Assembly (NCBI GenBank): GCA_035536915.1
Contig: DATLNE010000048.1
Location: forward strand, 1-56,035
DNA: 56,035 nt
DNA from: Acidimicrobiales bacterium
GTDB taxonomy: Bacteria > Actinomycetota > Acidimicrobiia > Acidimicrobiales > JAHWLA01
Direction of reading: 5' to 3'
The position numbers were made by a program, and so were the translations under genes. Positions 48,216 through 56,035 of the stretch are shown in pieces. Numbering within the stretch: the first letter of the stretch is position 1; each line of letters starts with the position of its first letter. The notes under the pieces are model-generated. The model was not told where the DNA came from, did not search any database, and saw only the letters and a program-made list of their open reading frames with translations.

Positions 48216-51200
48216 TCAGGTCGTCAGTCGCCGCCGGAGTGTGACGGCCAGCCACGCCAACGCCAGCATGGCGAAGCCGAGCAGGCCTGCGTTCCCACCG
48301 GTGGCCGCCAAGGTGGCGGCGGGCTGTTTCGACACGTTCGACGTCGTCGTGCCGCCGCCTCCACCGCCGCTGCCCGTCGTCTGCGTGACGGCACCCAGGA
48401 AGCGCACGTCGCCGCACCGGCACGTGCCGGCGTCGAGCGAGGCTTGGCTGGGCGCACCGGTCAGGGCGGGCAGCGCACCGATCGGGTCACCCGAGCCGTC
48501 GACCGGCACGAGCGGGCCCACGGCGACGCGCTGGGCTGTCAGCGACAGGTTCTGCGGCGGCGACGACGGGGCCACCGGGACACCCGCCACCACGCCCGCC
48601 AATGTCTCGCAGTTGCCGTTCAGCACCTCCACGTCGTCGACCGCCCAACCACCCGTCGGCGGCTCGGAGTTGGTATCGGTCTTGAGCCGGAACGACACCA
48701 GGATGTCGCGCCCGGCGGCGGCTTCGGGCAGGGGCAGTCGGATGGTGTCGGGCAGCGGGAAGCTCGGTGTCTGTGACTCCACGCCCTCGCGGAGCACGAT
48801 CCACGTGGCGCCGTTGTCGACCGAGATCTCCACCCTCGGCTGCTCCCACGCCTCGAGTGCAGGCTGGGCGCCTTCGAGGTTGTACCACTCGGTCCACTCG
48901 AGGACGCTGTAGCCCGCAGGCATTGTGACGGGCGGCGAGACGAGCCGGAGGTCGACGTTGGAGGTGTAGCCGGGCGTGCCCGTCTCTGCCACCACCGTGC
49001 GCATGGCCTGCGAACCCGTCTCGGCCGCACGACGCTCCCAGATCGTCTTGTTTGTCTCGACGTTGTCGACGATCAGCCCGAGGTTGCCGCTACCCCCCTC
49101 CGGGTCGTTGACCCATCCGCCTTCGTCGGCTTCGAAGTCCCACGCCCGCACTATGGAAAAGTCGGCGGTGGGCCGGTCGAAGGCCATCACCGGCGATGTC
49201 GCCGGCTTGCCTGCGCCGTTGGTGCTCGTGACGGTGAAGTAGTACCGGGTGCACGGCGAGAGGTCAGGCAAGGCGACCTCGTGGGTGTCGGTGAACTCGT
49301 CGAGCTTCACCTCGTTCGACAGGTCCGTCGGCGACGTGCCGTAGCGCACGATCGAGTCCGCCTCCTGGTTGGTGAACCAGCCGATGAGCTCGGTTGCAGG
49401 GTCGTCAGGCGACGGCTTGGCGTGGACGCCGCTTATCTGTGGAGGCACGAAGGCGTCGTTGTAGAGGGCATAGCTGTCCCCTCCGTTGTCGTCGACGGTC
49501 GCCAAGCCGTTGCACGTGGCCGATCGCACGACGAACTCGTAGGCGCCGTTCTCCTCCAGGCCCTCCACCCGGATGAAGTGCTGTGTCACGCGCACCGGCG
49601 CCGACACCGGCGTCCACTCCGACGTGCCCGCCTCACGGAAGTACACGGTTGAGTCGCTGGCCACGTCGGTGCGCCACGACACCACGGCCGATGTGTCGTC
49701 GGTGTGGTCGACGCGCACGTCGCTCACCTTGGGGGCGGCCGTCGCTGTGCACGGCTGGGGGTCGAGCCCGTCCATGAACAGCACCAGGCGCGGGCGCAGG
49801 TGCGGCCCCCGCGAGCGGCGGTTGTAGCCCATCTCGAAGGAGAACAGGGCCTCGGCCTGCTCGGTGATGCCGCTCAACCGGAACGCCGCTCGGCGTTCCT
49901 CGCCCGTGTCCTCGGAGAGGTTGGTCTTGAAGGCGTCGAGCTGGTTGCACGGGACGTGCCATGCGTACTTTGTGTTGGCCCCGCGCCGCAGCGTCATGTC
50001 GGGCGCCAGTTGCACGTCGGCCGCCGCTGTGGCCACCTCGGTGTACGTCTTGCCCGGGCCCCACCGCGCTTCGGCGCCGGAGTCGAGCAGGTCCATGGAG
50101 AACGTGGTCTCGGTTGTGTAGACGTCGTGGATGTCGTGGGCCGAGTACATCTCCACGGCGGCGCCGGTGATCCGAGCGGGGTCGACCGACGCGGGGAGGC
50201 GGAACATGAAGGCGGGCACCGCCTTCACGCTGCCGACCGGCGTCTCGTGCAGCGCGGGCACGACCCCTGCCGCCGTGGGCTCGAACGACCCCGCGTAGAG
50301 CTGCGTCGACGTGCCCCAGCCTTGGCCTTGCACGTCGGGGATGGCAGGGATGCCCGCGTTGAGCTCGCCCGACAGCAGCATGGCCATGTCGGGCGCCTTG
50401 GGTTGGTACATGGCGTCCGTCGACGTGAACTCGCCGCTGGAGCCACTCGCTTCGTTGCCCGCCTCGTCGGCGCTGGTTATACGGTACGTGTACGGCGTGC
50501 CGGCTTTGAGGCCGGTCACGTTCACCTCGTGGTTGCGCGTGACCACCTTGCGGTTCAGGTAGACGCCCTTGGTCTCGATCTGTGTGGCGTTCATGCCCGG
50601 GAACGTGTCGGTGTTGTAGACGTCGACGAAGGTGGCATCGCCGTCGGGCCCTGTGACTGTGACCGCGCTTGTCGATATCTCGTCGGTTGTCCACGTGAAG
50701 CGGGTGAGGTCACCGGCCACCGTGTCGAGGTGCAGGTTGGTGACCTCCGGCGCTGTGCTGTCGACGGGCGCCGTGGCCCGCACGCCGCCGCCTTCGGCCA
50801 CCACCGCGGTGCCGCTCGCCACGATCTCCTGCTTGTAGACCGACGGGCCCTCGCGGGTGAAGCCGCCGATGGTGTCGCCCGACAGCCCGGTGCCCAACAG
50901 CCATGCCGTGGCCGTGGCGCCCGGCTTGTACTTGGGAGCGTCGAAGACGATGCGAGGGGTTGTGGTGGCCAGGCGGCCGCTCACCGCGAGGGCGTAGCCC
51001 TGCGGCCCCTCGGGGATGTCGGACGCCTTGACCGTCACTTCGTAGCGACCGGGTGCGGGAGCAGCCAGGCGCACGCCCTCGACGTTGTTTGTCACGTCGG
51101 CCACGCCGCCGGTCTTCGACTCGCCCACCTCGGCGGCCGGGTTGCCCGGCTGCCCGAACGTGGGGGTCTGGGTGGTGGTCTCGTTGCCGAGGTATGTCGA

Positions 51201-53279
51201 GCCGTCGGGTGCGGTGACCTCGAGGTCGAGGTTGTTCACCAAGGTCGGGGTACCGGCAGGCTGCAGCGACGGCGGGTCGATCCACGTGAGGTGCACGTTG
51301 AGCGGCTGGCCGGGGGCCACGTCGATGAACTGGGTGACCTCTTGGCCCGTCTCCAGGCCTGACTCGTCGTCGTTGGGCCGGTCGACGGTGTAGAGGGTGC
51401 GGTCGTCGCCCGCGAAGTAGAGGCTCTGGTCGAGCTCGACCTTGCCCCAGCCTTGGCCGCTGGAGGGCCACATGCCGTCCTGGCTGCGGTCGCTGCCTTC
51501 GTCGCCGGTGTAGAAGCCGCGCATGCGCTGGGCCGAGTTGATGGTGACGGCCTTGACGAGGGCCGACGACGGGTTGTGGCGCCGGGCCACGTCTTTGGTG
51601 CCGACGGCGAAGCCGGTGCCGGCGTCGGGGCCCCAGCCCTCCCAGAAGTACTCGCGCACGAGGGTCACCAGGCCGACGAGCATGGGCCCCGACATCGAGG
51701 TGCCCTGGAGGTAGTGGTCCTCGTCGACGGTGCCGCCCTTGGGCGACACGTTGATCTGCCCGGGCGTACACACGTCGGGCTTGAGGCGCCCGTCGAGCGA
51801 CGGGCCGTGGCTGGAGAAGCTGGCCACGCTGTCGGGCGAGACCATGGGCTGGCGCCCGTTGGCCGAGGCGCACGAGGTGATGACGTTCTTCGACTCCTGG
51901 GCGCCGCCCGCCAGGGTGGCCGCCCGCGGGCCGGAGTTGGCCGCCGAGAACACGATCATCATGTCGGGGTGTTCATGGGCGAACACGTCGGTCGTGTAGC
52001 CGTCGCCCGTGTCGACCTGGGAGATGATCGAGCCGTAGGAGTTGTTGTGCGTGCGGGCGTCCTCGAGCGGGTCGTACTGGTTGTCGCCGTCGAGGTCGTA
52101 GACCTGGTCGTACAGCAGGGCCTGGTCGCCGGGGAGGCCGGACAGGCCGCCACCGGCCTCGATGTCCTGAAAGCTCAGCCGCGCCCCCACGGCGATGCCG
52201 TCGGCCTCCCGTGTGCGGGTGCCGTAGTTGCCGTTGGCGTCGGGGTAGTCGGCGGCCACCGAGCCCGCCACGTGGGTGCCGTGCCAGCTCCCTTCCAGCG
52301 ACCGGGCGTTGGGGTCGTCCTCGGCCAGGTTGAAGTAGCCGGACATCTTGCGATGCGAGTGGCCGGTGGGGGCCACCGTGCCCATGGCCTCCTCGGAGTT
52401 GCCTGCCGTTGTCTGGACGTAGTCGGCCAGCTTGCACTGGGCCGCGGCATTGCAGTCGCTGAAGGCCCGCTGGGCGTTGCCGTTGTCGTCGGGCTTGTAG
52501 TTGACGCCGGTGTCGGCCACCGCCGCCGTCTGGCCGGTGCCGGTCAGCCGGCCCGGGGCGGTGGCGGCCAACTTGTCGCGCTCGCCGGTGTCGGTGACCC
52601 ACAGGGCGTTGCCGTTGTGCAGCTCGTACTGGGGCTGGGGCTCGACCCACACCACGTCGTCGACGCGGGCGATGGCGGAGAGGGCTGCCTTGGTGGCGTC
52701 GACCACGGCCACTGTGCCGCTGACCTCGGTGACCTTGACGCCGGGGATGCGGGCCAGGGTGGGTGCGATGGCCTTGCCGGTCAGGCCTCGGTGCGCCCAT
52801 ACCCGCACCTGCTCGGCCTCGCCGATCTTGTCGATGCCCGGTGCCACCTTCCACGCGGGCTGGAACATGCCGACCCAGCGCACGCCTTGCACGGCGGTGA
52901 CCTTGGCGGCGGCGGCCGCGTCGGCCCGCACGAGGTACGTCACGTCGGGCACGGTGCCGAGGATCTCGGCGCCGGCGGCTTCGATGGCCACCCGCACCGG
53001 CTTGGTGGCCGGCGCGTGTACCTGCACGAACCAGTAGCGGGTGGCGGCGGCCTGTAGGTCGGCAGGCACCTCGGGCACGCCCTTGGCCGGGTCGAAGGCG
53101 CCCGCGGCGATGCGCACCATGGTGCGTGACGAGGCGGACTTGGCGTGCTGCTTGGCGATCTGCTCCCGAGGTGAGGTGCCGGCGTCGGCGCGCTGTTGCT
53201 GCACGAACGTTGCCACCGAAGCAAGGAACAGCGTCACCGTCGCAACGAGCGCGAACGACGTCCGCCTGGTCGTGGTCAT
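48216..53279 (-). CDS. Cell-wall-anchored subtilisin-like (S8) protease with FN3 modules
   Basis: 1687 residues from ATG 53279, with AGAGG just upstream. Signal peptide about 1-33; propeptide-like region to about 240; S8 domain with D256 (AVADTGVN), H333 (HGTHVAG), oxyanion N448 (SAANSG) and S528 (GTSMSGP), so the triad is complete. A CUB/P-like beta domain follows (HLTWIDPPSLQPAG, NNLDLEVTAPDG). Several fibronectin-III-like modules come next (EVTNLHLDTVAGDLTRFTW, SDVRVDHTDDTSAVVSW, ISGVHAKPSPDDPATELIGW), then a domain like WDFEADEGGWVNDPEGGSG. The C-terminus is LAATG, a membrane span (about 1661-1680) and RRRL, the layout of a class E sortase substrate. It would act on extracellular proteins. 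Confidence 0.93.
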   Translation of the reverse strand: MTTTRRTSFALVATVTLFLASVATFVQQQRADAGTSPREQIAKQHAKSASSRTMVRIAAGAFDPAKGVPEVPADLQAAATRYWFVQVHAPATKPVRVAIEAAGAEILGTVPDVTYLVRADAAAAAKVTAVQGVRWVGMFQPAWKVAPGIDKIGEAEQVRVWAHRGLTGKAIAPTLARIPGVKVTEVSGTVAVVDATKAALSAIARVDDVVWVEPQPQYELHNGNALWVTDTGERDKLAATAPGRLTGTGQTAAVADTGVNYKPDDNGNAQRAFSDCNAAAQCKLADYVQTTAGNSEEAMGTVAPTGHSHRKMSGYFNLAEDDPNARSLEGSWHGTHVAGSVAADYPDANGNYGTRTREADGIAVGARLSFQDIEAGGGLSGLPGDQALLYDQVYDLDGDNQYDPLEDARTHNNSYGSIISQVDTGDGYTTDVFAHEHPDMMIVFSAANSGPRAATLAGGAQESKNVITSCASANGRQPMVSPDSVASFSSHGPSLDGRLKPDVCTPGQINVSPKGGTVDEDHYLQGTSMSGPMLVGLVTLVREYFWEGWGPDAGTGFAVGTKDVARRHNPSSALVKAVTINSAQRMRGFYTGDEGSDRSQDGMWPSSGQGWGKVELDQSLYFAGDDRTLYTVDRPNDDESGLETGQEVTQFIDVAPGQPLNVHLTWIDPPSLQPAGTPTLVNNLDLEVTAPDGSTYLGNETTTQTPTFGQPGNPAAEVGESKTGGVADVTNNVEGVRLAAPAPGRYEVTVKASDIPEGPQGYALAVSGRLATTTPRIVFDAPKYKPGATATAWLLGTGLSGDTIGGFTREGPSVYKQEIVASGTAVVAEGGGVRATAPVDSTAPEVTNLHLDTVAGDLTRFTWTTDEISTSAVTVTGPDGDATFVDVYNTDTFPGMNATQIETKGVYLNRKVVTRNHEVNVTGLKAGTPYTYRITSADEAGNEASGSSGEFTSTDAMYQPKAPDMAMLLSGELNAGIPAIPDVQGQGWGTSTQLYAGSFEPTAAGVVPALHETPVGSVKAVPAFMFRLPASVDPARITGAAVEMYSAHDIHDVYTTETTFSMDLLDSGAEARWGPGKTYTEVATAAADVQLAPDMTLRRGANTKYAWHVPCNQLDAFKTNLSEDTGEERRAAFRLSGITEQAEALFSFEMGYNRRSRGPHLRPRLVLFMDGLDPQPCTATAAPKVSDVRVDHTDDTSAVVSWRTDVASDSTVYFREAGTSEWTPVSAPVRVTQHFIRVEGLEENGAYEFVVRSATCNGLATVDDNGGDSYALYNDAFVPPQISGVHAKPSPDDPATELIGWFTNQEADSIVRYGTSPTDLSNEVKLDEFTDTHEVALPDLSPCTRYYFTVTSTNGAGKPATSPVMAFDRPTADFSIVRAWDFEADEGGWVNDPEGGSGNLGLIVDNVETNKTIWERRAAETGSQAMRTVVAETGTPGYTSNVDLRLVSPPVTMPAGYSVLEWTEWYNLEGAQPALEAWEQPRVEISVDNGATWIVLREGVESQTPSFPLPDTIRLPLPEAAAGRDILVSFRLKTDTNSEPPTGGWAVDDVEVLNGNCETLAGVVAGVPVAPSSPPQNLSLTAQRVAVGPLVPVDGSGDPIGALPALTGAPSQASLDAGTCRCGDVRFLGAVTQTTGSGGGGGGTTTSNVSKQPAATLAATGGNAGLLGFAMLALAWLAVTLRRRLTT

Positions 53280-53374
53280 ACCGGCACCTCTGGGGTCTCG
53301 AGACTGCTGCGTCTGTGCCCGCGCCCAAAGGAATTTACGCCCAAGCTGCACATTTCGACCACAAGAGGGGAACA
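53280..53374. other. Divergent promoter region of the S8 and LAATG-protein genes
   Basis: No gene is seen. An AT-rich patch (GGAATTTACG, 53330-53339) gives TAAATT on the minus strand as a possible -10 for the protease, and AGAGGGG (53364-53370) is a strong Shine-Dalgarno sequence serving the ATG at 53375. Confidence 0.35.
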
Positions 53375-53401
53375 ATGGCGCCCGCATGCCCATCCGCGTA
53401 G
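53375..53401 (+). CDS. Possible 8-codon leader ORF overlapping the next gene start
   Basis: ATG 53375 has a strong AGAGGGG 4 bases upstream and encodes MAPACPSA before TAG at 53399-53401. The real gene starts at 53386 in another frame, 15 bases from that Shine-Dalgarno sequence. It may be a coupling leader, or a sign of an indel near the gene start. Confidence 0.3.
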   Translation: MAPACPSA

Positions 53402-54666
53402 TGCTCTCCTCCGTCGCGCTCTGTGTACTGATGGTCATCGGCTCCTCCCCCGCTGTCGCGGCCGACGTGCGCACCGAGGTGGCGGGCTTCACCGTCGACT
53501 ACGTCGACCAGGTCAGCCAGGCGGGGTGCCCCGGCGGGCCGACGGCCATCACCACCTCCGGAGGCGTCGCCCACGTGGCGGCGGGAATGCTGTACGTCGA
53601 GCAGCCGGGAGGCGCCTTGAAGTCGGAGCGCGGCGGCAGCGGCGAGCACCAGAAGGTCGACCCGTGGGGGCTGACCCGCACCCGCAACGGCGACCTGTTC
53701 GGCAGCGAGCCCGCGTGCGGCAAGGCGCTCGACGCCACCCGCGCCAACTGCCGGATCGTGCGCTTCGCACCGGGGACCGGCAACATCCGGGCCACCATCA
53801 CCGGGGCGCACGCCTGTGCCTTCGCCATCACCGTCGACCCCCGCACCGGCTACCTCACGGTGGGCACCCGTGACGGCGCCCTCTTCGACATCGACCCGGC
53901 CAAGGGGACGGGCGAGAACCGGCGCACGCTGGGCGAGCCCGCCTTCAGCCTGAGTTGGTCGTCGGACGGCGAATGGCTCTATTACGTGACCCAGGGCGGG
54001 CAGTTCGGCCGCCTCGGCCGGACCGGCCGGCCCCAGCCGCTGGGCAACGGCGCCCGCGCGGTCGTGGCCGACACCGAGCCCGTCGGCTTGCGCGACTGGG
54101 TGCTCGTCTCGCAAGGCCGCACCGTGCGGATCGTGCCCACGGGCGATCGACGGCCGCCGAACGCGACGTTGGCATCGGCGTCCGGCGACAATTCGGACGC
54201 CGGCGCCTTGGCGGCCGACGCCAAGGGCGTGTTCATGGCCACCGGCAACCAGGTGTGGCTGTTGGCGGGGCGCTACAACGCGCCCCCGCCCCCGCCGCCG
54301 CCGCCTCCGCCCCCGCCGCCCGCCAACACCGCCCGGGTGCCGCCGCCCGCAGCCACTGCCGCACCGCCGCCCGCCGCACCGCCGCAAGCACCGCCTCCTC
54401 CGCCACCGCCTGCCCCGCCCATCCCGCCGCTGGCCACGGCCACCCAGTTGGTGGCCCAGCCCTCGGTGGCGGCCAACCCGGCGTTGGTCCCCGCCGACGA
54501 GGAACGCGAAGCCGCCCTGCGCCTGGCCGCTACCGGGCTGCCGCCGCCTCTGGCGCCGTGGCTCGTCTGGCTGGCCCTCGCCGTCGTTGTCTGCACCACC
54601 GGCGCCGTCGTCGGTGCCGCGGCGCGCCCGCAAGGCGCCCGCGCCTACGCCCGCCGTCCTACCTGA
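53386..54666 (+). CDS. Secreted beta-propeller-like protein with proline-rich stalk and LAATG anchor
   Basis: 426 residues. Signal peptide 1-26 ([21 protein letters not shown]). Residues 30-300 are repeated beta segments resembling a beta-propeller: [104 protein letters not shown] proline-rich stalk (about 303-350) contains an uninterrupted run of 13 prolines. Then [10 protein letters not shown], a membrane span (about 390-412) and an Arg-rich tail ([13 protein letters not shown]) form a class E sortase signal. The Cys pairs around residues 48-130 suggest disulfides. Its function is unknown. It is divergent from the S8 protease and may be its surface partner. Confidence 0.8.
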   Translation: MPIRVVLSSVALCVLMVIGSSPAVAADVRTEVAGFTVDYVDQVSQAGCPGGPTAITTSGGVAHVAAGMLYVEQPGGALKSERGGSGEHQKVDPWGLTRTRNGDLFGSEPACGKALDATRANCRIVRFAPGTGNIRATITGAHACAFAITVDPRTGYLTVGTRDGALFDIDPAKGTGENRRTLGEPAFSLSWSSDGEWLYYVTQGGQFGRLGRTGRPQPLGNGARAVVADTEPVGLRDWVLVSQGRTVRIVPTGDRRPPNATLASASGDNSDAGALAADAKGVFMATGNQVWLLAGRYNAPPPPPPPPPPPPPANTARVPPPAATAAPPPAAPPQAPPPPPPPAPPIPPLATATQLVAQPSVAANPALVPADEEREAALRLAATGLPPPLAPWLVWLALAVVVCTTGAVVGAAARPQGARAYARRPT

Positions 54667-54686
54667 CCCGCCAACCTGGGAGCCCG

Positions 54687-56035
54687 ATGCCCACCGTCAC
54701 CAACCCCGACCGCCCCACTGCGAACCGAGCGCCGCGCATCGACCGCGCCAAGCTGCGACGCCTGGGCGTCGGCATCCCCCTCATGCTGGCCACGCTGGTG
54801 GTGCTCGTCTTCCTTTTCGTCATGCTGCTGGGGCGGGCCAAGCCCGACGCCCGCGGCACCGAGATCGGGCTCTCCACACTGACGGCCGAGGCCCGGGCCA
54901 ACAAGGTCAAGCAGGCCCGCATGCTCGACCACGACGGGCGCATTGTCACCGACATCGACGGGCGCCAGGTGTGGGCCGCCTATCCCAAGTCGGACGCCGC
55001 CACCGACTCGTTGCTGAAGACGCTGGAGGCGGGCGGCGCCACAGTCACAGTCGACCAGCAGAGCGGCAAGGCCCAGTCGCTGTTCCTGGCCCAGTTCGTT
55101 CTGCCGCTGCTGTTGCTGGCCAACCTGTTCGGCCTGCTGTTCGTGGCGGGCAAGTCGGGCGGGGCACGCGACCTGGCCTTGTTCTCCAAGCTGTTCTCCA
55201 AGAAGAAGGAAGGCGGGACCAGCCGCGTCACCTTCGCCAACGTGGCGGGCGCCTCGGGCGCGGTGGTGGAACTGCAGGAGATCGTCGAGTACCTGGCCGA
55301 CCCCACCCGTTATGCACAACTGGGGGCACTGCCGCCCAAGGGCGTGCTGCTGGTCGGCCCGCCCGGGTGCGGCAAGACCTTGCTGGCCCGGGCGGTGGCG
55401 GGCGAGGCCAACGCCCCGTTCTTCTCCATCTCCGGCTCGGAGTTCGTGGAGTCGTTGGTCGGCGTGGGCGCCGCCCGCGTGCGTGACCTGTTCCGGCAGG
55501 CCTTGGCCGCAGCACCGGCCATCGTGTTCATCGACGAGCTCGACGCCGCGGGCCGGCGCCGGGGCGCGGGCGTGGGCGGCGGCCACGACGAACGGGAGCA
55601 GACGCTCAACGAGTTGCTGGTGCAGATGGACGGCTTCGAGCCCTCGGCGGGCGTGGTGGTGCTCGGCGCCACCAACCGGCCCGACATCCTCGACCCTGCC
55701 TTGGTGCGACCCGGGCGCTTCGACCGCAAGGTCACCGTCGACCTGCCCGACATCGCCGGGCGGGAACAGATCCTCAACCTGCACGCCCGCAACAAACGCC
55801 TGAGCACCGATGTCGACCTGGCCTTCGTGGCCAAGCGCACGCCGGGCTTCTCGGGCGCCGACTTGGCCAACCTGTTGAACGAGGCTGCGTTGCTCACGGT
55901 GCGCGCCCGCAAGCCGGGCATCACCAACGAGGAGCTGACCGAGGCCATCGAACGGGTGCTGGCCGGGCCTCGCCAAGGCGTGTACCGGCTCACGCCCGTC
56001 GAGGTCGAGCGCATCGCCTACCACGAGGCGGGCCA
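54687..56035 (+). CDS. ftsH: FtsH-family ATP-dependent zinc metalloprotease, 3' end missing
   Basis: About 449 residues visible, open at the window edge. Start ATG 54687 with GGGAG 5 bases upstream. Two membrane segments (about 34-50 and 132-155) bracket a short extracytoplasmic domain. The AAA+ module follows: Walker A GPPGCGKT (about 226-233), Walker [13 protein letters not shown], second region of homology [23 protein letters not shown]. The window ends at YHEAG, the first part of the HEAGH zinc-binding motif. The usual VAGxDEAKEEL segment reads [15 protein letters not shown], so the acidic and Lys residues before EL are missing. FtsH unfolds and degrades membrane and some soluble proteins. 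Confidence 0.94.
   Translation, partial: MPTVTNPDRPTANRAPRIDRAKLRRLGVGIPLMLATLVVLVFLFVMLLGRAKPDARGTEIGLSTLTAEARANKVKQARMLDHDGRIVTDIDGRQVWAAYPKSDAATDSLLKTLEAGGATVTVDQQSGKAQSLFLAQFVLPLLLLANLFGLLFVAGKSGGARDLALFSKLFSKKKEGGTSRVTFANVAGASGAVVELQEIVEYLADPTRYAQLGALPPKGVLLVGPPGCGKTLLARAVAGEANAPFFSISGSEFVESLVGVGAARVRDLFRQALAAAPAIVFIDELDAAGRRRGAGVGGGHDEREQTLNELLVQMDGFEPSAGVVVLGATNRPDILDPALVRPGRFDRKVTVDLPDIAGREQILNLHARNKRLSTDVDLAFVAKRTPGFSGADLANLLNEAALLTVRARKPGITNEELTEAIERVLAGPRQGVYRLTPVEVERIAYHEAG

Overview
The window is GC-rich, gene-dense DNA with many GTG starts and 4-8-base start/stop overlaps. A GlgE maltosyltransferase, a SenX3/RegX3-type pair, an F420-associated FrhB-family protein, a DUF222/HNH gene and LAATG sorting signals point to an actinobacterium. 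Acidimicrobiia is my best guess, by inference only. I see no rRNA, tRNA, CRISPR array, integrase or insertion sequence.

Layout. 0-4.6 kb: the 3' part of glgE, a three-gene operon (aldose epimerase, 54-residue membrane protein, cupin), and a plus-strand run of cupin, short VOC protein and methyltransferase. 4.6-12.4 kb (minus strand): methyltransferase remnant, aquaporin and arsC, followed by pstS-pstC-pstA-pstB-senX3-regX3-phoU with a two-unit PHO box between arsC and pstS. Most junctions are 4-base overlaps, so phosphate uptake and its sensor form one unit directly behind an arsenate-handling unit. 12.4-14.9 kb: an AhpD-like protein, a PEP-mutase-like lyase, a true intrinsic terminator and a frameshifted HNH pseudogene. 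14.9-19.4 kb: two membrane or secreted proteins on the minus strand, then an ECF sigma factor coupled to an unusual transmembrane protein carrying a periplasmic-binding domain. 19.4-31.5 kb: Fpg, FrhB-family protein, thiolase, M24 protein, alpha/beta hydrolase, citryl-CoA lyase-like protein plus acyl-CoA ligase, a KhtTU-like antiporter pair, an MFS exporter and two pirins. 31.5-54.7 kb: a 585-residue orphan membrane protein, then mostly very large secreted proteins (RCC1/Ig, catalytically degenerate SGNH, nine-repeat DUF11, S8 protease, proline-rich LAATG protein), interrupted by an AraC/VOC pair and a TetR/MFS pair. The window ends inside an FtsH-family gene.

Two signals run through the whole window. 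Many non-operonic genes have a TAnnnT hexamer 6-9 bases before the start codon, the expected layout of leaderless promoters; this settles several start choices and suggests an ATC start for one methyltransferase. Long, almost perfect palindromes without a U-tract lie at gene ends, often with the stop codon inside the stem; three share the outer arm CCCGAGTACAT while their inner arms differ by compensating changes.

The best candidate for an undescribed system is the sigma factor at 17265 with its coupled sensor at 17810: three short cytoplasmic LPxH repeats, one membrane span, a proline-rich stalk and an extracellular type 1 periplasmic-binding domain, with no transporter genes nearby.
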